Below are positions 1 to 7,959 of a stretch of DNA of 27,911 nucleotides, piece by piece. Location of the stretch: the NCBI GenBank assembly GCA_003132865.1, contig PKYZ01000573.1:1-27911 (forward strand). Reading direction: 5' to 3'. Under the pieces are notes generated by a model that was given only the letters and a program-made list of their open reading frames with translations, was not told the DNA's origin and ran no database searches. This stretch comes from Bryobacterales bacterium (GTDB lineage: Bacteria > Acidobacteriota > Terriglobia > Bryobacterales > Bryobacteraceae). The translations under genes were made by a program, and so were the position numbers. Position 1 is the stretch's first letter. Every line of letters begins with the position of its first letter.

Positions 1-711
1 CAGATTCTCGCTCAGAGCCAGGAAAACTTCCGTAGCCGGCTCGGTCGCGCGATGAATCAGTAACTCAGTCCCCCAGTCAAACAGGTTTGGCTCGCTCGCT
101 TCCAATTCAGCCGCCCGCTGATACTCGCGCACGGCTTCCAGCGCGTCTCCGCGCCTCTCCGCGGCGTAACCTAGCGTGTGATGCAGCTCGGCGGATGAGC
201 CGGACGCGGAAGCGCTACCCGGTTCCTTGCTCAATGAAGCGGTTGCCTTCGCCAGCGCTTCGGTCGAACGCAGCACCGTGTCGGAGCCATGGCCGCCGCG
301 GCTAACAGGGTCGGTCACACCCGCCACGATGAAGTTAGGTTCGTCGAAGAATGCATACTCGACGGTAAGATCGACCTTGCTCGTCTCTCCATCCCCAAGG
401 ATAATGGGACGGGCGGCGGCCTCGCCCGATCCGCCGCCTTCCGCGCGCAGCAGGTATGTGCCGGCCTGCAGTTCGGTAAAACGATAAGCTCCTGCCGGGT
501 CCGTTTGTGCGGTCAGAGTTTGTCCCGTGGCCTTCATCTGCAGATACACGGTGGCTGCGCCAAGCGGGCGGCGGCGCGAATCTCGGACAGATCCCTGCAA
601 GGTAGCTGAACCCTGTGACCGCTCGGGTTGTCCGTGAGCGGGCCCAGCGAACAACGCGACGGCCACCAAAACACAACGGTTCGCGCGGGAATGGGCCATG
701 CTGATCGCCAT
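1..711 (-). CDS. Secreted carboxypeptidase-regulatory / TPR protein, 3' end off the window
   Basis: I translated 237 codons without a stop; the gene runs off the left edge. The N-terminus (MAISMAHSRANRC, then a hydrophobic stretch VLVAVALFAGPAHG) looks like a signal peptide. Residues of about 35-110 form a carboxypeptidase-regulatory-like beta-sandwich (GSVRDSRRRPLGAATVYL, later GAYRFTELQAGTYLLRAEGG). The visible end, about 185-237, reads as a TPR unit (ELHHTLGYAAERRGD, then REYQRAAELEASEPN). An alternative ATG lies at 699. The gene starts 27 nt after the stop of the large FG-GAP/TPR gene upstream and is probably in its operon. The function is unknown; a periplasmic or surface scaffold is my inference from the domains. 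Confidence 0.85.
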   Translation of the reverse strand, partial: MAISMAHSRANRCVLVAVALFAGPAHGQPERSQGSATLQGSVRDSRRRPLGAATVYLQMKATGQTLTAQTDPAGAYRFTELQAGTYLLRAEGGGSGEAAARPIILGDGETSKVDLTVEYAFFDEPNFIVAGVTDPVSRGGHGSDTVLRSTEALAKATASLSKEPGSASASGSSAELHHTLGYAAERRGDALEAVREYQRAAELEASEPNLFDWGTELLIHRATEPATEVFLALSENL

Positions 712-738
712 TTTAGCAGGCCCATTCGACGGAGTGCG

Positions 739-3700
739 TCACCGCAATTGGTCCAGCGCCTTCTGCCCCTGCACGTGACCTGGATGCTGCCTCATCAGTT
801 CGATGAGAACAACCCGCGCCTTCTCCGGCGCGCCCTCCAGACTGTACACTCGCGCCAGGTTCAGGTAAGATTGGTCGAAGCCGGGCGCCGCCCGGATGCA
901 CTCCTCGAACTTCGCAACGGCTTCGTCCCGCCGCTGGGTTCGCAGATAAAGCACGCCGAGATTGTTCAGGGCTTCGGCATAAGCAGGGCGAAGCTGCAAA
1001 GCCCTCCACAGATACTCGTAAGCGCGCTCCGCATCGTCCGTCTGCGCAAACACCATCGCCAGGTTGTAGTTCGCCTCGGGGTCTTGCGGTCTGGCAGCCA
1101 GCGCTCGCTCCAGCGTTTTCCCAGCTTCGTCCCAGCGCTTTTGCAAGCGGTAGGCGTTCCCCAGATTTTCCAGCGCAATCCAGTAATCGGGACTTACCCG
1201 CAGCGCTTCCTGAAAGTGGCCGGCGGCCTCGTCCATGTGTCCCTCGCGCGTGGCCAGCAGGCCGAGATTGTTCCAGGCGTTTGGCAGCGTATCGGGATAG
1301 CTCGCACTGAGCTTCACCGCGCGTTCGAAGCTATCTCGCGCCTCGCGCGTCTTCTCCTGTTTCAGATAAACGCTCCCCAACCCGTAGTGGGCCTCGGCGC
1401 TCGCTGGATCGTCGCGCAGAGCCAGCCGGAATGCCGTTTCCGCTTGATCGAAATAGCCGCGCTGAAAGAACGCCGAACCTAAGGAGAGCGAGTTTCGCCC
1501 GAACTCATACGTCTCGCTAACGCCGCGAAACGGCAGCGCCTTTGCCAGACGCTCTGCATTGCTGCGAGGAATACGCCGGGAGTCTTCGTCCACATGCGCC
1601 GGGGCGACCGGCCCCTGGTAAACTTTGACGATATCCCCGTTCCCGTCGATGAGGAACGCTGTGGGAAGCCCTAAGTCGCGGTGCCGGTCGAACAGGTAAC
1701 GATAAAGAATGTTATAAGTTGACGCTAAGTCCTCAAATTCATCGACGCGCACACTAAGCAGTTGCACACCCGGGACCGGCCAGTTGGCGCGCAGTGCGTC
1801 CGCGGACCCCGCCGCGCGGAAATGCAGAAGCACCGGCTTGCCGCGAATCGCGGAAGGCGGAAACGCAGGCGCGGCTACAGGCGAGAGCAGCCAGGTCTCC
1901 ACCGTCGCCGGCAGCGGTTCGCCTGTTTGCGGACCGGCCGCGGCCCGTACCGGCGTGGCGGCTCGGAACGGCTCCATGCGGGACGGCTCGGCGCCCTCCT
2001 CAACCCATACTCTATGGTTGAGCGGCACGCCCCGGATCTTCTGCACCAGGCCGCTCGGCCAGCGGATGGTCGCCCTCACGGGCCCCTTGGCGGGGCTCTT
2101 GGGAAAACCCAGGCCGAAGAATACCTCCTTGCTGTGCTGGGAAAGGAACCCCGACCCCGCCTGCAGCGTCTTGCTCTGCCGCCCCAATTCGGTTTCCACC
2201 GTGACTGTAGCGCCAATAGCATCGCGATTACTCTTCACGCCGCGCAACCGGAAAACGATGGATGGCGGCAACCGCTCCACGACGTTCTTCAGCAGCCGTA
2301 ACTGTGGCGCATTGCGGTTCTTCAGGAACACTTCCTGCCGCCCGTCATGATCGAAATCCGCCAGCGCGAAGGCTCTGCCGTCTTCGATGAAGTCCAGCCC
2401 CACCGCGCCCGATATATCGGAAAACGTGCCATCCCGGTTGTTCGCGTATAAGACGTTGCGCTCGAATCCGCTCCACGTGTAATCGGCGCGGATCAGCTCA
2501 TTAATAGCGTTCCAACCCTGTTCGTAATCGGGCGATGCCTTAGCTTCATCCGGCGACTTAGCCACTACCTGCCGCCAGAAAAAGCTGTTCAGGTCTTCCC
2601 GTAACGGGCCCGATAGCATGCCATTCGCAATATATAGGTCGCAGAAGCCGTCATGGTCGAAGTCCCAGGCGTCGCTCGACCACGACCATCGGCCCATTCC
2701 TACCTGAGCGGCCGCGGTGGCATCCTGGAACGCTCCGCCGCCGTTCCGGTAGAGCGAGTTGCCCATGGCGTGTTTGCGATAGGATGCGCGGACCGCCTCC
2801 GGCGCGTCCTTTTGAAAGCCGTCCTGCATCGAGATGCGTCCGCCCGCCGCGGTCCACATGTTAGCCACATATAGGTCGCCGGCGCCGTCATTGTTGTAGT
2901 CCAACCACGACACGCTCATGCCTGCGCCGACGTCTTCGACCCCTGCCTGCGCCGCGACGTCGGTGAACGTACCGTCGCCGTTGTTCCGGTATAAGTTCTT
3001 CCGGCCGAAGTCGTTCACCACATATAAGTCAGGCCATCCATCCCGGTTGTAATCGTTCCAGCCGCAACAGAAGCTATAGCGTGTATTGTTCCGGCCGAGT
3101 CCCGTTTCCGCGGTGACATCGCGAAACGTTCCATCCCCGTTGTTACGCATCATGAAATTGGGAGGCCCATTCTCCGCCGCGTAGTAAGGAACCGGATACC
3201 GGTACTGATCCGTGCCCTGGTAATAAGAGTAGAGACAGAAGTAAATGTCCAGCCAGCCGTCGCGATTGTAGTCGGCGGCGGCCGCCCCCGTGAAGGTTCC
3301 CTGCGGAGCGTTGGCGAAGTGGAACGCGCCGGGCTGGTGGCGAAACTTGCCGTCGCCCTGGTTCAAGAAGAGCAGCGGACCGTTGGCGCGTACCACCACC
3401 AGGTCCTGGCGTCCGTCGTTGTCGAAGTCCGCAAAAATCGCGCACGCCGTGTTTTCCAGTATCCCGACGCCCGACGCTTCGGTGATGTCCTCGAACGTTC
3501 CGTCCCCCCGGTTCCGATAAAGCCGGTTGGGAAGCCCGGCCGGTTGGCAGACGTAGATATCGTCGAACCCGTCGCCATCGATGTCGCCGGCGGACACTCC
3601 GTTGTGGCCGTAAATGTCGATGCCGCAGGCGCCATCGAGGACCGTTCGCCAGTAATCGACGCCGCGCAGCAATTGCTGCGAGTAAGAGCGATTGCCACCG

Positions 3701-4395
3701 AAAGCCTGCGCGGTCAAGTCGGCAAACCAGGGCGCGGCCGACCGGCAGCGTGTCTCATCCGACGCCCGCCAGCGCCGCAGTGCCCCGGCTTTCCATTCGA
3801 GTTCCCACTCGCCCACACGTTGCTCGCGGTGAAAGTCCGGGCCGCCGCCTACTAACTCATATCGCACGCGAGTTTTGGAGCGTCCCGGAGCCGCGTCAAT
3901 CTGAGTCACTTGGAACTCGGCAGTCAAAATCTTCGCGTAACTACCCAACGTGGACCGCAACTCCTGAAGAAAAGCCGCCGGCCCAAGAGAGGCCTGGGGC
4001 GCGAAGGTAACGCGACGGATCTCGAGCGCCGGCCCCGGACGCACTACCCGCGATTCCACTGGCCGCAACGACGATCCCTGAAAATCGGCTGCCAGGACTT
4101 TCTCGAGGGACTGAATCTGCCGCGGAGACTCCAGCAGCCCGGAGCTCCATTGCGCCAGAATGGCGGCGATCCAGTCGTGATCCTTTTCCGCCGGGAAATC
4201 GTCGAGACCCGCCTTGACCTTAAGCCGCAAGGCATCCAGCGGTGTCTCCACGCGATAGTGCGGATGCAGGTGAAACTCGCCGCCCGCGGGTGAGATCTGC
4301 GCATCGAGAGGGCGTCCGCGCAGGAGCAACGCTGCAGTACCCTGGCAGGATCGTATGAGAAAGCTGCGTCTTCGAATATCGCCCGTGGCGCTCAC
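739..4395 (-). CDS. FG-GAP/VCBS - UnbV (ASPIC) - thioredoxin-fold - TPR protein
   Basis: The protein has 1218 residues. I chose a GTG at 4395 because it starts 43 nt after the upstream stop and puts RRRSFLIRSC at residues 8-17, a Tat-like signal; an ATG at 4524 would overlap the upstream gene by 86 nt. Domains in order: unassigned N-terminal region (about 30-255); seven FG-GAP/VCBS calcium-type loops (about 268-688: DIDGDGFDD, DFDNDGRQD, DYNRDGWLD, DYNRDGWPD, DYNNDGAGD, DFDHDGFCD, DFDHDGRQE); a UnbV/ASPIC domain (about 720-795, SNRDAIGATV to RWPSGL); a thioredoxin-like segment (about 852-930, GKPVLLHF to GLPTAFLIDGNGDIV) without the CXXC pair; and about six TPRs (970-1218). FG-GAP/UnbV proteins of this type are common in Acidobacteriota and often sit beside TonB receptors, as here. 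The function is unknown; an exported binding or scaffold role is inferred. Confidence 0.92.
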   Translation of the reverse strand: MSATGDIRRRSFLIRSCQGTAALLLRGRPLDAQISPAGGEFHLHPHYRVETPLDALRLKVKAGLDDFPAEKDHDWIAAILAQWSSGLLESPRQIQSLEKVLAADFQGSSLRPVESRVVRPGPALEIRRVTFAPQASLGPAAFLQELRSTLGSYAKILTAEFQVTQIDAAPGRSKTRVRYELVGGGPDFHREQRVGEWELEWKAGALRRWRASDETRCRSAAPWFADLTAQAFGGNRSYSQQLLRGVDYWRTVLDGACGIDIYGHNGVSAGDIDGDGFDDIYVCQPAGLPNRLYRNRGDGTFEDITEASGVGILENTACAIFADFDNDGRQDLVVVRANGPLLFLNQGDGKFRHQPGAFHFANAPQGTFTGAAAADYNRDGWLDIYFCLYSYYQGTDQYRYPVPYYAAENGPPNFMMRNNGDGTFRDVTAETGLGRNNTRYSFCCGWNDYNRDGWPDLYVVNDFGRKNLYRNNGDGTFTDVAAQAGVEDVGAGMSVSWLDYNNDGAGDLYVANMWTAAGGRISMQDGFQKDAPEAVRASYRKHAMGNSLYRNGGGAFQDATAAAQVGMGRWSWSSDAWDFDHDGFCDLYIANGMLSGPLREDLNSFFWRQVVAKSPDEAKASPDYEQGWNAINELIRADYTWSGFERNVLYANNRDGTFSDISGAVGLDFIEDGRAFALADFDHDGRQEVFLKNRNAPQLRLLKNVVERLPPSIVFRLRGVKSNRDAIGATVTVETELGRQSKTLQAGSGFLSQHSKEVFFGLGFPKSPAKGPVRATIRWPSGLVQKIRGVPLNHRVWVEEGAEPSRMEPFRAATPVRAAAGPQTGEPLPATVETWLLSPVAAPAFPPSAIRGKPVLLHFRAAGSADALRANWPVPGVQLLSVRVDEFEDLASTYNILYRYLFDRHRDLGLPTAFLIDGNGDIVKVYQGPVAPAHVDEDSRRIPRSNAERLAKALPFRGVSETYEFGRNSLSLGSAFFQRGYFDQAETAFRLALRDDPASAEAHYGLGSVYLKQEKTREARDSFERAVKLSASYPDTLPNAWNNLGLLATREGHMDEAAGHFQEALRVSPDYWIALENLGNAYRLQKRWDEAGKTLERALAARPQDPEANYNLAMVFAQTDDAERAYEYLWRALQLRPAYAEALNNLGVLYLRTQRRDEAVAKFEECIRAAPGFDQSYLNLARVYSLEGAPEKARVVLIELMRQHPGHVQGQKALDQLR

Positions 4396-4438
4396 ATTGG
4401 GAACCAAGAATCTATCACACGGGACACCGCCAGTGGGT

Positions 4439-6931
4439 TTAGAAAACAACATCCAAATCGGCGGTGAATCGCCGGTGTCGGTCGCCGAAGAACAATCCAT
4501 ACGCCGGGTCGGCGATGTTCCCATGGAAGGCCGCCGGGTTGAAATGATTGGTCAGGTTAAAACCGCTGATGGACGGGCGAATCGTGTATTTCGGATTCAG
4601 CTTGAAGTCCTTGGAGAATCGCGAGTCGAGCGAAACGAAGCTTGGGAACCTGCTGGCATAAGGCACTCCCACGTAGTTCTGGTACGCGTCGGTGACGGCG
4701 TAGGGGAACCCGCTGCGATATTCGAAGACGGGCGCGACGCGGAATCCCAGCGGAAGCTGGATCAGCCCCCAGGCCAGGAAGCGATTCGGCAGGTCCGCCG
4801 GCAGATTGCCGAATTGATTGGCGCGGACGATGGGGACGGGAAAGCTGCCCAGATAGCTGCTGAAATCGTTCAAATCCCCGCGCGCCCGGCTCCGCACGTA
4901 TGAGAAGAACAACTCGCGCTTGTCGTTCAGCCGCACTCGCGTAGTGACTTCGAACTGACGGTAACGCGACTGTCCGGTGCCCGAAAGCAGGTAAGCGCCG
5001 GTATTAGTTGCCGGATTTGGCGCCACGGTGTTCATGATCACGAGTCCCGACGAAGCGTTCTGCATGTAGCCTAATCGGAGCTTCACGTGCTGTGTGAGCG
5101 GTTGCTCGATTTGCAGGCTGCCGCTGGCGCTGCGAGGGGAAAAGTTGCCTGCCGCCGATTCCTGAAAGACGAACGGATACCGCACACCCACCGTTCCCAA
5201 ACCGTTTTGGTAAAGAAACGGTCCGGCCGAGACCTGGCCGCTGGGGTCGAACATAGTGATTACCTGGCTCGGATATTGATTGAATGCGTACACGTTCAAC
5301 GGAACCCGATCGTAGAACAATCCGAACCCGGCGCGAATTACCGTGCCGGCGCTGGGCAAGATGTTCCAGGCAACTCCCACGCGCGGCGCCACGCGAAAGC
5401 TCTCCGACACTTGCTGCGACTCCGTGCGCACCCCTAAGTCGACAGACAGCCGTGGCGTCACAATCCAGTGATCCTGCCCGAAGAAGGCATATTCCGTATC
5501 CCAGCGGCGAAATGGCTGCCCGCCGGTAAAGCCGATGCTCTCGATCAACTGGCTCGCGGAGTTCAGAATGTCGATCGGATGTTCGGTAACCTGGCCGTTA
5601 TCGGTACTCTCGGCCATGTAAGAGCCGACTTTGAAGTTATGCGTGCCAAGCCAGTTGAAGGAGCCAAAGCTGAAGACCGGCGCCAAACTGAGACGGGAAG
5701 CGTTGCGCCCTTGCTGCGCAAAGTAGCTTCCGGAGTTGCCCGCCGGAGTCATCATCAGATCCTGCGACCCCTGGCCCCACACGCGCGCGTCGAACCGGGT
5801 GGCGGAGAATGTGCTCTCGAGCAGGCCGGAGCCGATACTGAGCCGGTCCGCCAGCGTGGCGGTGTAGTTGTGGGTGCTGGCGTCCGGTGTGGTCGGCTGC
5901 GGATTGAAGAAGTTCAGGTTGACGAAGGCCAGCCGCTGGGGAGCTACGTGAATCGTGGCGGTTACCAGGTGTTTGCTGGACGCGATCCAGTCGAACTGCG
6001 CGAAAGAATTGAACCCTTCCTGCTTCTTATTGTTGTATGGAAATGGCAATTCGAAGACCTCCGTCTTGCGTATTTCGTATTCCAGGCCTTCGGAGAAGTA
6101 GAGCTTGCCGGCAATCAGCGGTCCTTCGGCGTTTACGCGCGGAGTTGCGTCTTTCAGGCCTTGCATATGATAGCTGCGAATGCGGAAGTCCGGGAACGGA
6201 TCGTTCAATTCCCATTTCCATTCATCGCCGCCGCGCCGGGTCTCCACGGAGACCAGTCCCTCACTGAATCGTCCGTACTCCGCCAGGAAGGGCGTTTGAT
6301 AGAAGTTGAGCGTTTCCACGCTGTCGATCGGCACCGTCAATCCGAACTGTCCCGTAGCGGGATCGGTGACGTCGGCGGAGTTCACGATCAGCGCGCTGCG
6401 GTGCTCGCCCGCCGCGGAAAGGAGCAGCCCGCCGTTCGGATCGCGGACCACTCCCGGCAGCAAGGGCAAAGCATCGGTCGCGGTTGCGGGCCGGCCGGGG
6501 AGTTCTTTGACCGTATGGACGTGCAGGTCGCTCGGCGCCGAACCGCCTTCGTCCACGGGCGCGGCCGTGCCTTTCACCTCCACGCTGTCCCGCCGGGCGA
6601 GCGCGGGAACCAGCGTCAGCTCGATTGATGCGGAAAGCGATTGCGAAAGGTCCAGATCGCTCTTCTGCGCGGACTCGAAACCATCCTTGGCGGCGGCGAT
6701 CTCATAGCGGGCCGGTTTCAGGTCAGTGAATCGAGCAAGCCCCTTCTGATCGGTGACGACCCGCGAAACCGTGGCCTGCCCGGTCTTCAACTCGACCTGC
6801 ACACCCGGAACAGGCTGGTTCGATCCGTCGACGACCGACACTTCTATAAACAAGTCCGCTGGCGGCGCAGCGGCATGTGCCGCAGCCTGCCATAACAGCA
6901 CGGAAGCGGTCACCCATCCCCGTAATCGCAT
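4439..6931 (-). CDS. TonB-dependent receptor with carboxypeptidase-regulatory domain
   Basis: An 830-residue outer-membrane receptor. It has a signal peptide (about 1-21, WVTASVLLWQAAAHA), a carboxypeptidase-regulatory beta-sandwich (about 26-107, DGSNQPVPGVQVELKTG to ARYEIAAAKDGF), a plug region (about 135-260, KELPGRPATATDALPLLPG, later AEYGRFSEGLVSVETRRGG) and a beta-barrel of alternating aromatic strands ending in ADLDVVF. The terminal Phe is the usual outer-membrane insertion signal. It is the first gene of the minus-strand operon with the FG-GAP/TPR protein. No clear TonB box is visible, and the Shine-Dalgarno is weak (AAGAAAG). The TAGAAT at 6950-6945, reading left, may be a -10 box, but I see no good -35. 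The substrate cannot be told from the sequence. Confidence 0.93.
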   Translation of the reverse strand: MRLRGWVTASVLLWQAAAHAAAPPADLFIEVSVVDGSNQPVPGVQVELKTGQATVSRVVTDQKGLARFTDLKPARYEIAAAKDGFESAQKSDLDLSQSLSASIELTLVPALARRDSVEVKGTAAPVDEGGSAPSDLHVHTVKELPGRPATATDALPLLPGVVRDPNGGLLLSAAGEHRSALIVNSADVTDPATGQFGLTVPIDSVETLNFYQTPFLAEYGRFSEGLVSVETRRGGDEWKWELNDPFPDFRIRSYHMQGLKDATPRVNAEGPLIAGKLYFSEGLEYEIRKTEVFELPFPYNNKKQEGFNSFAQFDWIASSKHLVTATIHVAPQRLAFVNLNFFNPQPTTPDASTHNYTATLADRLSIGSGLLESTFSATRFDARVWGQGSQDLMMTPAGNSGSYFAQQGRNASRLSLAPVFSFGSFNWLGTHNFKVGSYMAESTDNGQVTEHPIDILNSASQLIESIGFTGGQPFRRWDTEYAFFGQDHWIVTPRLSVDLGVRTESQQVSESFRVAPRVGVAWNILPSAGTVIRAGFGLFYDRVPLNVYAFNQYPSQVITMFDPSGQVSAGPFLYQNGLGTVGVRYPFVFQESAAGNFSPRSASGSLQIEQPLTQHVKLRLGYMQNASSGLVIMNTVAPNPATNTGAYLLSGTGQSRYRQFEVTTRVRLNDKRELFFSYVRSRARGDLNDFSSYLGSFPVPIVRANQFGNLPADLPNRFLAWGLIQLPLGFRVAPVFEYRSGFPYAVTDAYQNYVGVPYASRFPSFVSLDSRFSKDFKLNPKYTIRPSISGFNLTNHFNPAAFHGNIADPAYGLFFGDRHRRFTADLDVVF

Positions 6932-6972
6932 CGTTACGCTTTCTTGATTCTAACGCTGTTAGGATTGTCTAC

Positions 6973-7589
6973 GTGCTGCGCGGGAATGTGGTTGCGCCGA
7001 AGCTGCCTGCGGCCCCCTCGGCCCGGAAGACGTGGCTGAGCTTCGCGAGCGTTCTGGTCTTCTATCCAGCGGTCGTGCTGCTCTGTCTCCGCCAGTGGGC
7101 CTCGCCTGATCCGTGGAGCCGGCTGGATCTGTTCTCGGGCGGGTATCTGGTGCTGACCTTGACCCTCTTTGCCCAACAGTCGGTTTTCGCGGATCGCATC
7201 GCGGGCCATGATTCCGGGCCTGGCAGAAACCCTCGTGTTCCTCGACTATGCGCTGGCGTCTGTTGCCGGCGCTAGACAGCACCGCAATTAAAACCCTGGG
7301 CTTGATCCTGTATCTGCCGACGGTCGCTTGGTTATTCCGTGTGGATGGTTTTCTGTTCCGCCACGTTGTGCCTGCTCTGGAACATGGCGTTCCGATGACT
7401 GGCGGCCCTTACCGTCGCGTCCGCCACCCGCGGCACGCCGGCCTGTTCTTCACCAGGCTGTGGTGGCTGCTCATCGAGCGGCGCATCCGCAGAGACGAGC
7501 GCTACCTGCGGGCGAGGGTCGGATCCGCATATGACCTTCGCGCGGCCAAAACACCTCAGCTTATCCCGGCAGTTCGATTGCACCGGTGA
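6973..7589 (+). pseudogene. Broken isoprenylcysteine-methyltransferase-like (ICMT/PEMT fold) membrane protein gene
   Basis: Three successive plus-strand frames make one discontinuous membrane protein. Frame 1 runs from about 6973 (hydrophobic segments WLSFASVLVFYPAVVLLCL and YLVLTLTLFAQQSVFADR). Frame 2 takes over near 7208 (MIPGLAETLVFLDYALASV, stopping at 7291). Frame 3 covers about 7290-7589 (LGLILYLPTVAWLF, then TGGPYRRVRHPRHAG). That last motif, followed by RRDERYLRARVGSAYD and PQLIPA, is the SAM-binding signature of ICMT/phospholipid-methyltransferase family membrane enzymes (GPYRxVRHPxYxG then EExxLxxxFGxxYxxY). The helices between HAG and RRDE are also shortened. Two frame changes plus an internal loss make it a pseudogene. 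Sequencing error could explain one shift but not the missing segment. Confidence 0.6.
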
Positions 7590-7610
7590 CGCGGGATCCC
7601 GCCACTTCTA

Positions 7611-7640
7611 TGGTGGGTAGGCATTCAGCCTGCCCGGACT
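7611..7640 (+). repeat. Intergenic palindromic repeat, copy A (diverged)
   Basis: The stretch GGTAGGCATTCAGCCTGCC folds into a seven-pair stem (one G-T pair) with loop ATTCA. It resembles the head of the repeats at 15603 and 16993 (TGTGGGGCAGGCAATCCTGCC). It lies between the methyltransferase pseudogene and the stop of the 59-aa gene, where it could serve as a shared terminator hairpin. Confidence 0.45.
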
Positions 7641-7674
7641 TCTACCACGGGCGGCTAACCTAACTAATCCCCGA

Positions 7675-7854
7675 TCAATGGCTGTCGCCGTCGTGGTCCA
7701 CGTCGCCCATGGCGGCATTGGCCGCACTGCTCAGGTGGACAGTGTCCTCAGGCGGAGACGTCTTGCTGGCATCCGAATGCTTGGTCGAGCTGGCCGAGGC
7801 CGGCTGGTTTGCTTGTTGCACGTAAGTGTTACTGGCGCTTATGGCGTTCATCAT
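7675..7854 (-). CDS. Small Asp-rich protein with C-terminal DVDHDGDSH
   Basis: A 59-residue protein starting MMNAISASNTYVQQ. An upstream GAGG about 5 nt before the ATG at 7854 supports this start; the longer open frame to 8238 runs antisense through the FecR gene and is rejected. The middle is rich in Ser, Ala, Lys and Asp (STKHSDASKTSPPEDTVHLSSAANAA), and the C-terminus GDVDHDGDSH resembles the Asp loop of calcium-binding repeats (DxDxDG). There is no signal peptide or membrane segment. My recollection is that similar short proteins with DTVxLSxxA and a C-terminal GDVDHDGDS occur in Acidobacteriota, but I cannot verify it here. The function is unknown. It is divergent from the FecR gene, with 105 nt between the starts. 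Confidence 0.7.
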   Translation of the reverse strand: MMNAISASNTYVQQANQPASASSTKHSDASKTSPPEDTVHLSSAANAAMGDVDHDGDSH

Positions 7855-7959
7855 GTTTACCTCATCGGCCGCCTGCGCCGGTTTTTGAATCTTTTTTTTG
7901 GCACCCCTAAACGCTTGCGGTCCACGCCGCGTCAAATCTGTGGATAACGCGGAGGACTC

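Noticed and set aside
4396..4524. Longer start of the FG-GAP/TPR protein at 4524
   Set aside because: It would overlap the receptor gene by 86 nt and place the Tat-like motif 50 residues in; the GTG at 4395 fits better.
5468..6628. 386-codon plus-strand frame inside the first TonB receptor
   Set aside because: It is antisense to a complete receptor with signal, plug and barrel; there is no ribosome site or domain.
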